Below, one piece after another: positions 17,184-25,554 of a stretch of 64,000 nt of DNA. The notes beneath the pieces were generated by a model. The model worked only from the letters and a program-made list of their open reading frames with translations, was not told the origin of the DNA and did no database searches. Source of the stretch: Tardiphaga sp. vice304 (GTDB taxonomy: Bacteria; Pseudomonadota; Alphaproteobacteria; Rhizobiales; Xanthobacteraceae). Both the position numbers and the translations under genes were made by a program. Numbering within the stretch: the stretch's first letter is position 1; every line of letters begins with the position of its first letter. The stretch lies in contig NZ_CP041402.1 of assembly GCF_007018905.1 (NCBI RefSeq), positions 4,142,001-4,206,000 of the forward strand. Direction: 5' to 3'.

Positions 17184-18739
17184 TCGCCGAGATCAGCGCA
17201 GCAGCTGCAACACGCCCTGCTGGGCGGTGTTGGCGAGCGACAGCGCGGACACCGCGATCGACTGGCGGGTCGACAGCGCCTGGCTGTTGGCCGCTTCCTC
17301 GTTGGTGTCGGCGAGCGTCAGGTTCGACGCACCGGTCTGCAGCACGTTGATCAGGCTCTTCGAGAAGTCCTGACGGATCTGCACGACCGACAGGTTCGAA
17401 CCGAAGCTCGAGGCCTGCGAGCGCAGCGTGGTGGAGGCGGTGGTCAGCGAGGCAAGGGTCTTGTTTGCCGCCGCGTTGTCGGTGAAGTCGGTACCCGCCG
17501 TCAGCTTCGACAGGCCGAGACCGCCGGGGCCGAACGAGACGCCGGAGATGCTGAGCTTCGAAGTGCCGGTTTCGTTGAAGGTCAGCTTCAGGGTGTCGTT
17601 GTTGAGCAGGTTGACGCCGTTGAAGGACGAGTCCTTCGCCGTCGTTTCAATCTGATCGATCACCTGGTTGTACTGGGCGATCAGGCTGGCGCGCGTCGCC
17701 TGCGAGGTCGGATCCTTGACGGCGTTGACGACGCTCTGGCCGTTGAAGCCGACAGTGGAAGTGGTCGACGCAGTACCGCCGACGGTGCCGATGTTGGCCG
17801 AAGCCGCATCGTTCGTGGTGGTGATGGTCAGCTTGCCGGTCGTATCGATGCTGGCCTGCAGGTTGTTCGTCGACAGAGCGGTGTTGAGCTTGTCAAGCGT
17901 ATCGACCTGGCCGGCGGACGTGCCGAAGGTGATCGAGGAAGCGGTACCGCCGCCCGTTGCACCGATTGTCAGGACCTTGCCCTGCAGAGCCGGAGCAGAA
18001 CCAGCCGTACGGGCCTGCGTAACACCGGTGCTGAGACCAAGAGCAGCCAGCGGCGCTGCAGCGGAACTGGTGATCGTCAGGTCCGAAGCGGTGCCGGTGT
18101 TGATGACCAGCTTGCCAGCCGTCACGGTCGAACCCGTTGCGCCGGTCAGACCGTCGATCTTTCCGAGCAGCGCAGTCACGTCGTCGGTGATGTTGATTTC
18201 ATTGGCACCGGAAGCACCCGAAGCCTTGAAGGTCAGCGTCTGGCCGTTGACGGTCAGCGTGTCGTTGGCGGCGAAACTGGTCGTCAACGAGTCGGAGTTG
18301 GCACCGCCGGACAACTTGGTCGCACCGGTCAGCGTACCGGGAGTGGTCAGGTTGTTGACGGCGGCTGCGCCGGTGAAAGCGGCAGTCGTCGGAGCGCCAG
18401 AGGGGCCGAGCAGGTTGGAAGCAGTCGCGCCGGTGGTGGCGAGGCTGGTGATCGAGGACTTGGTGTAGCCCACCGTGGTCTGCAGCGCCTGGTTGGCGAT
18501 CGACTTGGCGGAGTCCACGAGCTTCTGGATCGAGGTGATGCCGGTGTTGGCGGCCTGCAGGATCTGCACGCCGTTGCCGATACCATCGAGCAGATTGTTG
18601 ATGTCGCTCGAACGCGAATTCAAGGACGAGGCGGTGAAGAAATTGGTGGGGTTGTCGAGCGCCGAGTTGACCTTGTTACCGGTCGAGAGGCGGTTCTGGG
18701 TTTCTGACAGAAGCGATGCAGTGGACTGCAGCGAGAGCA
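17184..18739 (-). repeat. Tandem duplicate unit B (partner 15264-16819)
   Basis: This is the second copy of the 1,556-nt tract. I saw no mismatch within it. Such complete identity, including silent positions, means very recent duplication or ongoing gene conversion. Confidence 0.9.
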
Positions 18740-18779
18740 AATTCTGACGGACTGCAGACGTAAGGGTAATGCCGGCCAT
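17193..18779 (-). CDS. Flagellin 3 (tandem copy of flagellin 2)
   Basis: The 528-aa flagellin begins MAGITLTSAVRQNLLSLQ; apart from residue 2 it matches flagellin 2. At the DNA level the first 40 nt of the coding region differ from flagellin 2, and part of this stretch (GCAAATTCTGACG on the plus strand) matches flagellin 1 instead, which suggests gene conversion. AGGAAGGT lies just before the ATG. A glycosyltransferase gene starts 532 nt away on the other strand and may modify this protein. Confidence 0.96.
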   Translation of the reverse strand: MAGITLTSAVRQNLLSLQSTASLLSETQNRLSTGNKVNSALDNPTNFFTASSLNSRSSDINNLLDGIGNGVQILQAANTGITSIQKLVDSAKSIANQALQTTVGYTKSSITSLATTGATASNLLGPSGAPTTAAFTGAAAVNNLTTPGTLTGATKLSGGANSDSLTTSFAANDTLTVNGQTLTFKASGASGANEINITDDVTALLGKIDGLTGATGSTVTAGKLVINTGTASDLTITSSAAAPLAALGLSTGVTQARTAGSAPALQGKVLTIGATGGGTASSITFGTSAGQVDTLDKLNTALSTNNLQASIDTTGKLTITTTNDAASANIGTVGGTASTTSTVGFNGQSVVNAVKDPTSQATRASLIAQYNQVIDQIETTAKDSSFNGVNLLNNDTLKLTFNETGTSKLSISGVSFGPGGLGLSKLTAGTDFTDNAAANKTLASLTTASTTLRSQASSFGSNLSVVQIRQDFSKSLINVLQTGASNLTLADTNEEAANSQALSTRQSIAVSALSLANTAQQGVLQLLR

Positions 18780-18856
18780 GTTAGATACCTTCCTGGTAAA
18801 CTGAACTACGATCTTCTTGATCGCTGCACGGAAGATGATCGTCAGACTCTAACAAT

Positions 18857-18883
18857 GCGTAAAACGGACCGCGCAAGTTTGTC
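18857..18883 (-). promoter_or_regulatory. Putative flagellin 3 promoter element
   Basis: GACAAA-N13-TTTTACGC on the minus strand, 78 nt upstream of the flagellin 3 ATG, parallels the element before flagellin 2. The rest of 18780-19311 has only short ORFs with no coding character and the upstream region of the glycosyltransferase gene. Confidence 0.45.
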
Positions 18884-19311
18884 ACGCTCCGCGCGGGCAA
18901 CTCAACTACACATTTTACGGATCAGGGTACCCCGACCTCATCGACGGACGTCTTTTCTGCAATTGAATCAACCGGCCTGCCCATTCGCGTCTCTCATGCG
19001 GATTGGGGTTTTGTGGTATCTCATGACCAAATTGACGGTAGGCATGACGGCGCCTGCGAAAAATAAATTTCACCGCTCATTCTCTTTTTTTGAGCGGGCA
19101 GTACGTGAATACTACAAATCGACTTCAGCGACTGCGACAAAATCCTTCAGGATCGCATGACCGCCGTGTGCAGGGACGGCGCGAAACGGACGAGCGGCAC
19201 GCCTCGAGCGCGGCACGCTTCAAACCTGCGGTATTGAGATATGACGCAGGCAGCACGCTTTGCGAGAGAATCGCCTATGCTGCGCCATCTCTCTCGCTTG
19301 CTGGTCTTCTC

Positions 19312-22044
19312 ATGAATGTAACGCTGCGGTCCGATAACAAGGCGATTCGCAAGGCGCTGGCGCATGTTGGCGCCGGCCGGTTTGCCGACGCCGAACGGCT
19401 GTTTCGCAGCGTTCTCAGCTCGAATCCCGACGACGCCGCTGCCAATCATGGGCTCGGCCTCATCAGCCTTCGGCGCGGCAGACCCCACGATGCGCTGAAG
19501 CTCCTGACGGCGGCGCTGCAGGCCAACCCCGCCGAAGGCCAGTACTGGTTTTCCTTTGCCGAGGCCCTGTTGCTCACCGGCGCCAGCAGCGATGCCCGAA
19601 ACATTCTGGACCGCGCCGCCAGCCGCGGCCTGAACGGTCCGGAGGCGATGGAACTGCGAGCCCGGATCGGACACGCCGAAGCGATCCAGCAAGCGGTGGC
19701 GTGCCAGAAGGCCGGGCGGCTGGCGGAAGCGCTCAGAATCCTGCAGCTGGTTCTCGCCGAAGCGCCCGACCACATCGATGCGCTGCACATGATGGGGGTG
19801 CTGGCGATCCAGGACGAGCGGATGGAAGCCGCTGTCGAATGGATCAACCGCGCCATGGCCCAGAACGACGCTATTGCGTCGTTCCACAGCAATCTTGGTA
19901 GCGCCTTTGCCGGCCTGGGACGTCACCAGGAAGCCATTCGCTCGTTGCGCCGCGCGATCGAACTGGACCCCGACTATTTCGATGCCCGAAACAATCTTGC
20001 CAACGTCTTGATGGAAGACGGCCAGTTGGATGCTGCGCTGGCACAGCACCAGGACAATATCAGGCGAATGCCCGGGCACGCCGTGGCCCACAACAATCTC
20101 GGCAATTTCTTCCGCAAGACATCGGACATCACCAAGTTGACAGAGTGTTACGAGCGCGCCATCGTACTCGACCCTGGTTTGGCGCTCGCCCATAACAATT
20201 TGGGCACGCTGCTGCGCGACAATGGGCGGACGACTGCCGCTATCGAAAGCTTTCAGCGCGCGTTGGAAATCCATCCTGATTTCGCTGAAGCGCATTACAA
20301 TCTGGGAACGACGCTGCTCGGTATCGGCCGGCGCGATGAGGCGCTGCGTCATTTCGAGCGAGCCGTTGAACTCAAGCCGGGCTTTGCGAACCCGTTCATC
20401 AATCTCGGCAATCTGCACAAGGACGCCGGCCGGCTCGACCAGGCGATCGCGTGTTACGACCGGGTGATCGCGCTCGGGGTCGATATGGCCAAGGCGAACA
20501 ACAACATCGGCGCCATTCTGCTCGAGCAACGCAAGATTCCGCAGGCGATCGCACGATTTTCCGAAGCCATTCGCCTCGATCCGCAACTGGTCGAAGCTTA
20601 CAACAACAAGGGCAACGCCCACTCCGATCTCGGTGAAATCGAGCAGGCGGAAACAGCTTATCGGCACGCGCTGTCGATCAGGCCCGACTATGCGGAAGCC
20701 ATGAACAACCTTGCCGGAAACCTGAAGGGCCAGGGTCGCAATGACGAGGCGATTGAAAACTACCGCGCGGCGGTCGCCACCAAGCCTGACCTTGTCAGCG
20801 CGCATAACAACCTGATCATGATGCTGGGCTACGCCGATGTTCCGCACGAAGTGGTGGTCGATCAGGCCCGTCTGTTCGACCGCGACATATCAGCCGCCCT
20901 GCTCCGCCATCGTCCCTTCGGCAACGCCATAGACCCTGACCGCAAGCTGCGGATCGGCTATGTTTCCGGCGACTTCCGCAGCCATGCCGTGAACTACTTC
21001 TTCGAACCATTACTGACGCACCACGACAAACGCCATTTCGAGATTTTTGCCTACACCACGATCTCCGAAGAGGACGAGGTGACGGCTCGCCTGAAGCCGC
21101 ATTTCGATCGCTGGCAAAATATACGCTATCTCGATGACGATGCCGCAGCCGATCTGATCGAGAGCGATGCGATCGATATCCTGATCGACATGTCTGGCCA
21201 TATGGCTGCCAATCGGCTGCTGGTGTTTGCCCGCAAGCCAGCGCCGGTGCAGGCCACATGGCTGGGCTTCACCACCACCACCGGGGTGAGCGCGATCGAC
21301 TACCGGATCACCGACCCCCACACGGATCCGGTCGGCATGACGGAGCGGTACAATACCGAAACGCTCTGGCGGCTGCCGAAATCGTTCTGTTGCTACGAGC
21401 CGCGCCGGGATATCTCCGCCCCGATCGATCATGTTCCCAGCGATGACAACGTTCACGTCACCTTCGGTTGCTTCAATAATTTCTCGAAAGTCACCGATCG
21501 CACGCTGGAGCGATGGGCGGAGATTCTTGAGCGCGTGTCGGATTCGCGACTGCTGCTGGAAATCATTGGCATCGACGGCACCGACTTCAAAGCACAGACG
21601 TTGACCAGGCTGGCGCGCCTGGGCCTGCCCGTCGACCGCGTCATCCTCGAACCCCGCAAGCGTTCGAACCAGTATGTGCTGTACGACAGGATTGATATCG
21701 CGCTGGACCCGTTTCCGTTCAACGGCGGCACCACGACGCTCGATGCGTTGTGGATGAACGTTCCGGTGGTGGCGCTGGCCGGTGGGTATTTCACCGCCCG
21801 GCTATGCGCCTCTATCCTGGAAAACATCGGGCTGCCCGAATTGATCGCGACCGACGAAGAAGGTTATGTCGCGCGCGCCGTGGCGCTGGCGGCCGATCTC
21901 GACCGGCGGCGAGCCTTGCGACGAGACCTGCGGCAGATGATGGCGCGCAGCCCGATGATGGATTTTTCGGGCTTCGCCCGGGATATCGAGACCGCCTATC
22001 GCGAGATGTGGCGCATTTGGTGCGACAGCCAGGCTGCGGCGTAG
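19312..22044 (+). CDS. TPR protein with C-terminal GT41 (SPINDLY/OGT-type) glycosyltransferase; candidate flagellin glycosyltransferase
   Basis: In this 910-aa protein residues ~10-530 are tandem tetratricopeptide repeats (repeated patterns such as AHNNLGTLLRDNGRTTAAIE and YNNKGNAHSDLGEIEQAE). Residues ~544-905 are a GT41 domain with GYVSGDFRSHAVNYF, DMSGHMAANRLL, the PFPFNGGTTTLDALW nucleotide-sugar loop and PVVALAGGYFTAR. The architecture matches Caulobacter FlmG, which uses TPRs to bind flagellin and glycosylates it. It is convergent with flgL and next to the flagellins. The ATG at 19312 is chosen; a 74-residue extension in frame is unlike the family. Confidence 0.88.
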   Translation: MNVTLRSDNKAIRKALAHVGAGRFADAERLFRSVLSSNPDDAAANHGLGLISLRRGRPHDALKLLTAALQANPAEGQYWFSFAEALLLTGASSDARNILDRAASRGLNGPEAMELRARIGHAEAIQQAVACQKAGRLAEALRILQLVLAEAPDHIDALHMMGVLAIQDERMEAAVEWINRAMAQNDAIASFHSNLGSAFAGLGRHQEAIRSLRRAIELDPDYFDARNNLANVLMEDGQLDAALAQHQDNIRRMPGHAVAHNNLGNFFRKTSDITKLTECYERAIVLDPGLALAHNNLGTLLRDNGRTTAAIESFQRALEIHPDFAEAHYNLGTTLLGIGRRDEALRHFERAVELKPGFANPFINLGNLHKDAGRLDQAIACYDRVIALGVDMAKANNNIGAILLEQRKIPQAIARFSEAIRLDPQLVEAYNNKGNAHSDLGEIEQAETAYRHALSIRPDYAEAMNNLAGNLKGQGRNDEAIENYRAAVATKPDLVSAHNNLIMMLGYADVPHEVVVDQARLFDRDISAALLRHRPFGNAIDPDRKLRIGYVSGDFRSHAVNYFFEPLLTHHDKRHFEIFAYTTISEEDEVTARLKPHFDRWQNIRYLDDDAAADLIESDAIDILIDMSGHMAANRLLVFARKPAPVQATWLGFTTTTGVSAIDYRITDPHTDPVGMTERYNTETLWRLPKSFCCYEPRRDISAPIDHVPSDDNVHVTFGCFNNFSKVTDRTLERWAEILERVSDSRLLLEIIGIDGTDFKAQTLTRLARLGLPVDRVILEPRKRSNQYVLYDRIDIALDPFPFNGGTTTLDALWMNVPVVALAGGYFTARLCASILENIGLPELIATDEEGYVARAVALAADLDRRRALRRDLRQMMARSPMMDFSGFARDIETAYREMWRIWCDSQAAA

Positions 22045-22098
22045 CCGGACCTGTGATGCATCCATGTGACGCGACGCCGGCAATGACGAGACTAACGC

Positions 22099-23625
22099 CT
22101 AGAGGAACTTGACCAGGCTCATCTGGTACAGCGTCGAGGTCGTCTTATACGAGGCCTGCAGCGCGGTCTGCAGGGCCAGGATCTTGGCGGCGACCTCGTT
22201 ATCATCGATGCCTTCGATGGAATTCAGCAGCGTCTCGCTGAGCGCCTTGGTCTGGGTCTGACGGTCCGTCGTCGCCTTGATTGATACTGACGCGCCAGCG
22301 AAGTCGGCCTGGATGTCCTGGATCGATTGCGTGCCCGCCACCGGGGCCAGGTTCAGCGCTACCCGCTGGTTCAGCGCGGCGACCTGGGCATTGGCGGCCT
22401 TGGCGATGGCCGGATTGGTCAGATTGGTAACGTCGATCGAGAACGCCGCATAGACGGCGACCGTCTGCAGCTGCGAGCGCAGCGCCTGCTCGTCGGCACG
22501 GGCGCCGTAATTCACGGTGATCGATTGGTCGACCTGGGCGACGGCCGAGCCGCGGGCCGAGCCGTTGGCCGGAATGTCGGGTTCACCCTTGTACCAGCTC
22601 ACGGTGTCGGCCGAGCCATCGACCAGCGCGGTGGCCGAGGCTCCGCCCGCGCCGACTCGCATCGGCGGCGTGTCGAAGAAACTGTCCCCGGCCGCGATCG
22701 CCGAGGCCGCCACCATCGTGCCCTTCGCGAGACCTCCGACCGATGTGGTCAGCGCGGCGTTGAGATTGCTGGCGGTGATGTCGGTGGTGGCGCCGAGCTC
22801 GAAGCTGTTGGATGGCAGCGGCGTCGTGCCCGCGGCGACCGCTGTCATCTCGATGGTCTCGAGGGTTTGGTCCGGCAGCGTCAAGGTGAACTTGACCTTG
22901 TCGCCGGGGTTCGGATTAGTGGCGCCGAGATTGACCGAGATCGCCGCCGGGGTCCCGGTCGGTCCGGTCACGGTCGCGCCGGTCAACGTCGAGGCGACAT
23001 TGGTCAGCTTCATGCCGAACACGGTTGCCGGCGTCTCCTCGGAAATCGCTACCGCCGTCGAACCAACGGCCTGAGGCGCGATCGCCAGGCGCCCCAGCCC
23101 GGTGCCGAGATCCGCCGTCTTGCGTTGGGCGATGACGGTTTTCAGGCCATCCTTGATGCCGTCGCCGTCCATGATATCGGTGGACGAAGCCACAGGCGCC
23201 GTGTCGGTGGCGCGGCCCGAGAACAGGTAGCGGTCGCCGGACTTGGTGTTCAGCATGTCGACCGAGTCGACGAAGGATAGGTTCGCGGTCTTCTGCCCGG
23301 CGGTCTGGCCGGTATTGTCCAGCGTCGTGCCGGCGCTGACCGCCGCACCCTTGACGGTCGACCCGATTTGCGCGAGCCGCTGCAGCGACAGGTTGGCGAC
23401 GCCGATCCGGGTGTTCAGGTTCACGGCCGTATCGGAATAGCCGGCGATCGCGGTGATCTGCGAACGCAGGGTGATGGCGAGGCTACGGCCACTGCCCTGC
23501 CCCTCATAGGTGGTGGACACCTTGCCGCTCGACAGCTGCAGGGTGAGCGTATCGAGCTGGCTGCGCAGGTCGAGAATGCCCGAGCCGATGTAGGATGTCC
23601 GTCCGCTGACGCCGCTAATGGTCAT
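22099..23625 (-). CDS. flgL: Flagellar hook-filament junction protein FlgL
   Basis: The 508-aa product has flagellin-like ends: N-terminal GILDLRSQLDTLTLQLSSGK and C-terminal EVAAKILALQTALQASYKTT with LYQMSLVKFL. A large Thr/Ala/Gly-rich central insert accounts for its length, above the roughly 300 residues of enterobacterial FlgL. It forms the second junction ring under the filament and is a likely client of the FlgN-like chaperone. It is the last gene of flgE-flgK-flgL, only 10 nt after flgK. Confidence 0.93.
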   Translation of the reverse strand: MTISGVSGRTSYIGSGILDLRSQLDTLTLQLSSGKVSTTYEGQGSGRSLAITLRSQITAIAGYSDTAVNLNTRIGVANLSLQRLAQIGSTVKGAAVSAGTTLDNTGQTAGQKTANLSFVDSVDMLNTKSGDRYLFSGRATDTAPVASSTDIMDGDGIKDGLKTVIAQRKTADLGTGLGRLAIAPQAVGSTAVAISEETPATVFGMKLTNVASTLTGATVTGPTGTPAAISVNLGATNPNPGDKVKFTLTLPDQTLETIEMTAVAAGTTPLPSNSFELGATTDITASNLNAALTTSVGGLAKGTMVAASAIAAGDSFFDTPPMRVGAGGASATALVDGSADTVSWYKGEPDIPANGSARGSAVAQVDQSITVNYGARADEQALRSQLQTVAVYAAFSIDVTNLTNPAIAKAANAQVAALNQRVALNLAPVAGTQSIQDIQADFAGASVSIKATTDRQTQTKALSETLLNSIEGIDDNEVAAKILALQTALQASYKTTSTLYQMSLVKFL

Positions 23626-23635
23626 GACTGTTACC

Positions 23636-25510
23636 TCAGAAAGCCTGCATCAGGGTTTTGTACATGTCGTTCACGGTCGACATCACGCGCGCATTGGCAG
23701 AGTAGGCGTTCTGCAGCGAAAGCAGGTGCGCCATCTCGTCGTCGATATTGACGCCCGAGGTGGTCGTCATCTTTCCCTGCAGCGTTGCAAGAACCACATC
23801 CTGGCCGCTGGCCAGTTGCTTCGCCGCGCTGGCCTGGGCGCCCTGCGCGCTGGTGAACTGCTGCATGTAGCTCAGCAGCGTGCCCTTGAAAGGCGCGCTG
23901 GCGCTGCCCACACCGTCGGACGGCGTGTACTGGAACGTCGCCTTGGTCAGCCGCGACATGATGAAATCGACGCGCGTCGTATCGCCGGCGGCCGTGGTCG
24001 GGCCGTACAGCACCAGCTTGGACGGATCCGCCAACAGCGCGCTGTTGACCGTGAGACGTCCGGCAAGGCCGGTAATCTGCGATCCCGAACCGCTGATTGC
24101 GCCGGTGTAGGAAGAGCCGGTATCGGTGAACAGCGCCACCTGCGGGTTGCCTGAGGTGAGCGACCCCGGCAACGCCGTGGTGGTCACCGACGCCGCCGTC
24201 AGCGTGGTCAGCGTCGGGTTGTTCTGGACCGTCAGCGCGGACAGCGACGCGCCGGTCACTGTCAGCCGGCCGTTCAGCGCGGTATTGATCTGCGCCACGA
24301 TCGACGCCGGACTAGCCGAAAAGTCGATGCCGTACACTTCGTCGGACGGGTCCGCCGTCACATTATTCGACAACGGCAGTACGCTGGGATTGTCGACCCG
24401 CATCAGCGAAATCTGGTGCTTGACGTTACTGGCGTCCGTATACGACAGATGGGCGACGTTGCCGGATTGCATCCCCGACACGTCGAGCGTCGCCGTCTGC
24501 GAGCCGGCCGTCGGAATCGTGATCGTGGCCGCCGTGGTCTTGTCCGACAGCGCGCTGGAAATCTGCGCCGCGAACTGGTCGAGTTGGTCCTGCGCCTCGA
24601 CCAGCGTCTTGTCGCGCAGTTCGGTATAGGCGGCGATCTTGCCCGACTTGATCGCGCCGGTGGCCGTGAGGTCGATCGATCCGCCATTGGCGAACGACAC
24701 GATCACCGAACCGAGCTTGCTCTTCGACGGATCGGCGCTCCACTCGGTGTTCGGCGTCACCGTGCCTTGCGCGTTGAACGACAACGTCGCGGCTTCCTGG
24801 CCGACCAGCTGCACTCCGGAGCCGGTGAATACCGTGACCTGGTTGGCACCGTTGGTGGTGACGCGGATGTCCATCAAACCGGACAGCTTCGTGATATACT
24901 GGTCGCGCTGGTCGAGCAGTGCCGCCGTGGATGAATCCGTCGAGGTACCACCGGCCGGATTGGCTGCCAGCGAGTTGTTGATGGTCGCAATCTGCTTCAT
25001 CAGCGCGTTGGCGTCGTCGACGGAGCCGCGGATGTCGGTCTCGGCCGCGCCGCGCAGGCTCTGGATACCCTGTGTCATCGAATTGAGCTGTTGCGACAGC
25101 ACCGCGGCTGCGTTGACGACGCCGATCCGCGCCGACTGGCTGTCGGCGCTGGTCGCCAGCGCCTGCACCGCGGTAGTCAGGCCTGCAAAGGCCGCCTCCA
25201 GCGTCCCGGTCGAGCCCGGATTGCCATACATGCCCTGCAACTGCTGCAGGAAGTTCGACCGCAGCGAGGCATAGCCCGCGCCGGATGTTTCGGTGCGCAA
25301 CTGCGCCTGGATGTACTGGTCGAGTTCGCGGTTGACGCCGACGATGGTGACGCTGCTGCCATAGCCGGCATTGGTCGCGACCTGGTTGATGGTCTTCTTG
25401 ACGTAGCCGGGCGTCTCCGCATTGGCGACGTTCGACGAGACGAGCGACATCGCGGCCTGGTTCGCACGCAGGCCGGCCATTGCTATGGAGAGTGCGTCGT
25501 TTAGACTCAT
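23636..25510 (-). CDS. flgK: Flagellar hook-associated protein FlgK
   Basis: The 624-aa product begins with the rod/hook-type motif ALSIAMAGLRANQAAMSLVS then SSNVANAETPGYVKK, and ends with the paired helical motif LLSLQNAYSANARVMSTVND. The middle includes the FlgK LLDQRDQYITKLSGLMDI stretch. FlgK forms the first junction ring between hook and filament. It lies 44 nt downstream of flgE and is transcribed with it. Confidence 0.96.
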   Translation of the reverse strand: MSLNDALSIAMAGLRANQAAMSLVSSNVANAETPGYVKKTINQVATNAGYGSSVTIVGVNRELDQYIQAQLRTETSGAGYASLRSNFLQQLQGMYGNPGSTGTLEAAFAGLTTAVQALATSADSQSARIGVVNAAAVLSQQLNSMTQGIQSLRGAAETDIRGSVDDANALMKQIATINNSLAANPAGGTSTDSSTAALLDQRDQYITKLSGLMDIRVTTNGANQVTVFTGSGVQLVGQEAATLSFNAQGTVTPNTEWSADPSKSKLGSVIVSFANGGSIDLTATGAIKSGKIAAYTELRDKTLVEAQDQLDQFAAQISSALSDKTTAATITIPTAGSQTATLDVSGMQSGNVAHLSYTDASNVKHQISLMRVDNPSVLPLSNNVTADPSDEVYGIDFSASPASIVAQINTALNGRLTVTGASLSALTVQNNPTLTTLTAASVTTTALPGSLTSGNPQVALFTDTGSSYTGAISGSGSQITGLAGRLTVNSALLADPSKLVLYGPTTAAGDTTRVDFIMSRLTKATFQYTPSDGVGSASAPFKGTLLSYMQQFTSAQGAQASAAKQLASGQDVVLATLQGKMTTTSGVNIDDEMAHLLSLQNAYSANARVMSTVNDMYKTLMQAF

Positions 25511-25554
25511 GACTGACTACCGCTCTCAAAAACCGCGGGCGAATGCCGCGCGGA

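Noticed and set aside
15748..18468. Two identical 266-codon plus-strand ORFs opposite flagellins 2 and 3
   Set aside because: They are identical only because the flagellin genes are duplicated; the translations are Val/Pro/Ala-rich antisense.
18855..19160. A 101-codon ORF upstream of the glycosyltransferase gene
   Set aside because: It has no ribosome-binding site, an odd composition, and overlaps the flagellin 3 promoter region.
19147..20847. A 566-codon minus-strand ORF opposite the TPR glycosyltransferase gene
   Set aside because: It mirrors the TPR repeats in antisense and has no family sequence or ribosome-binding site.
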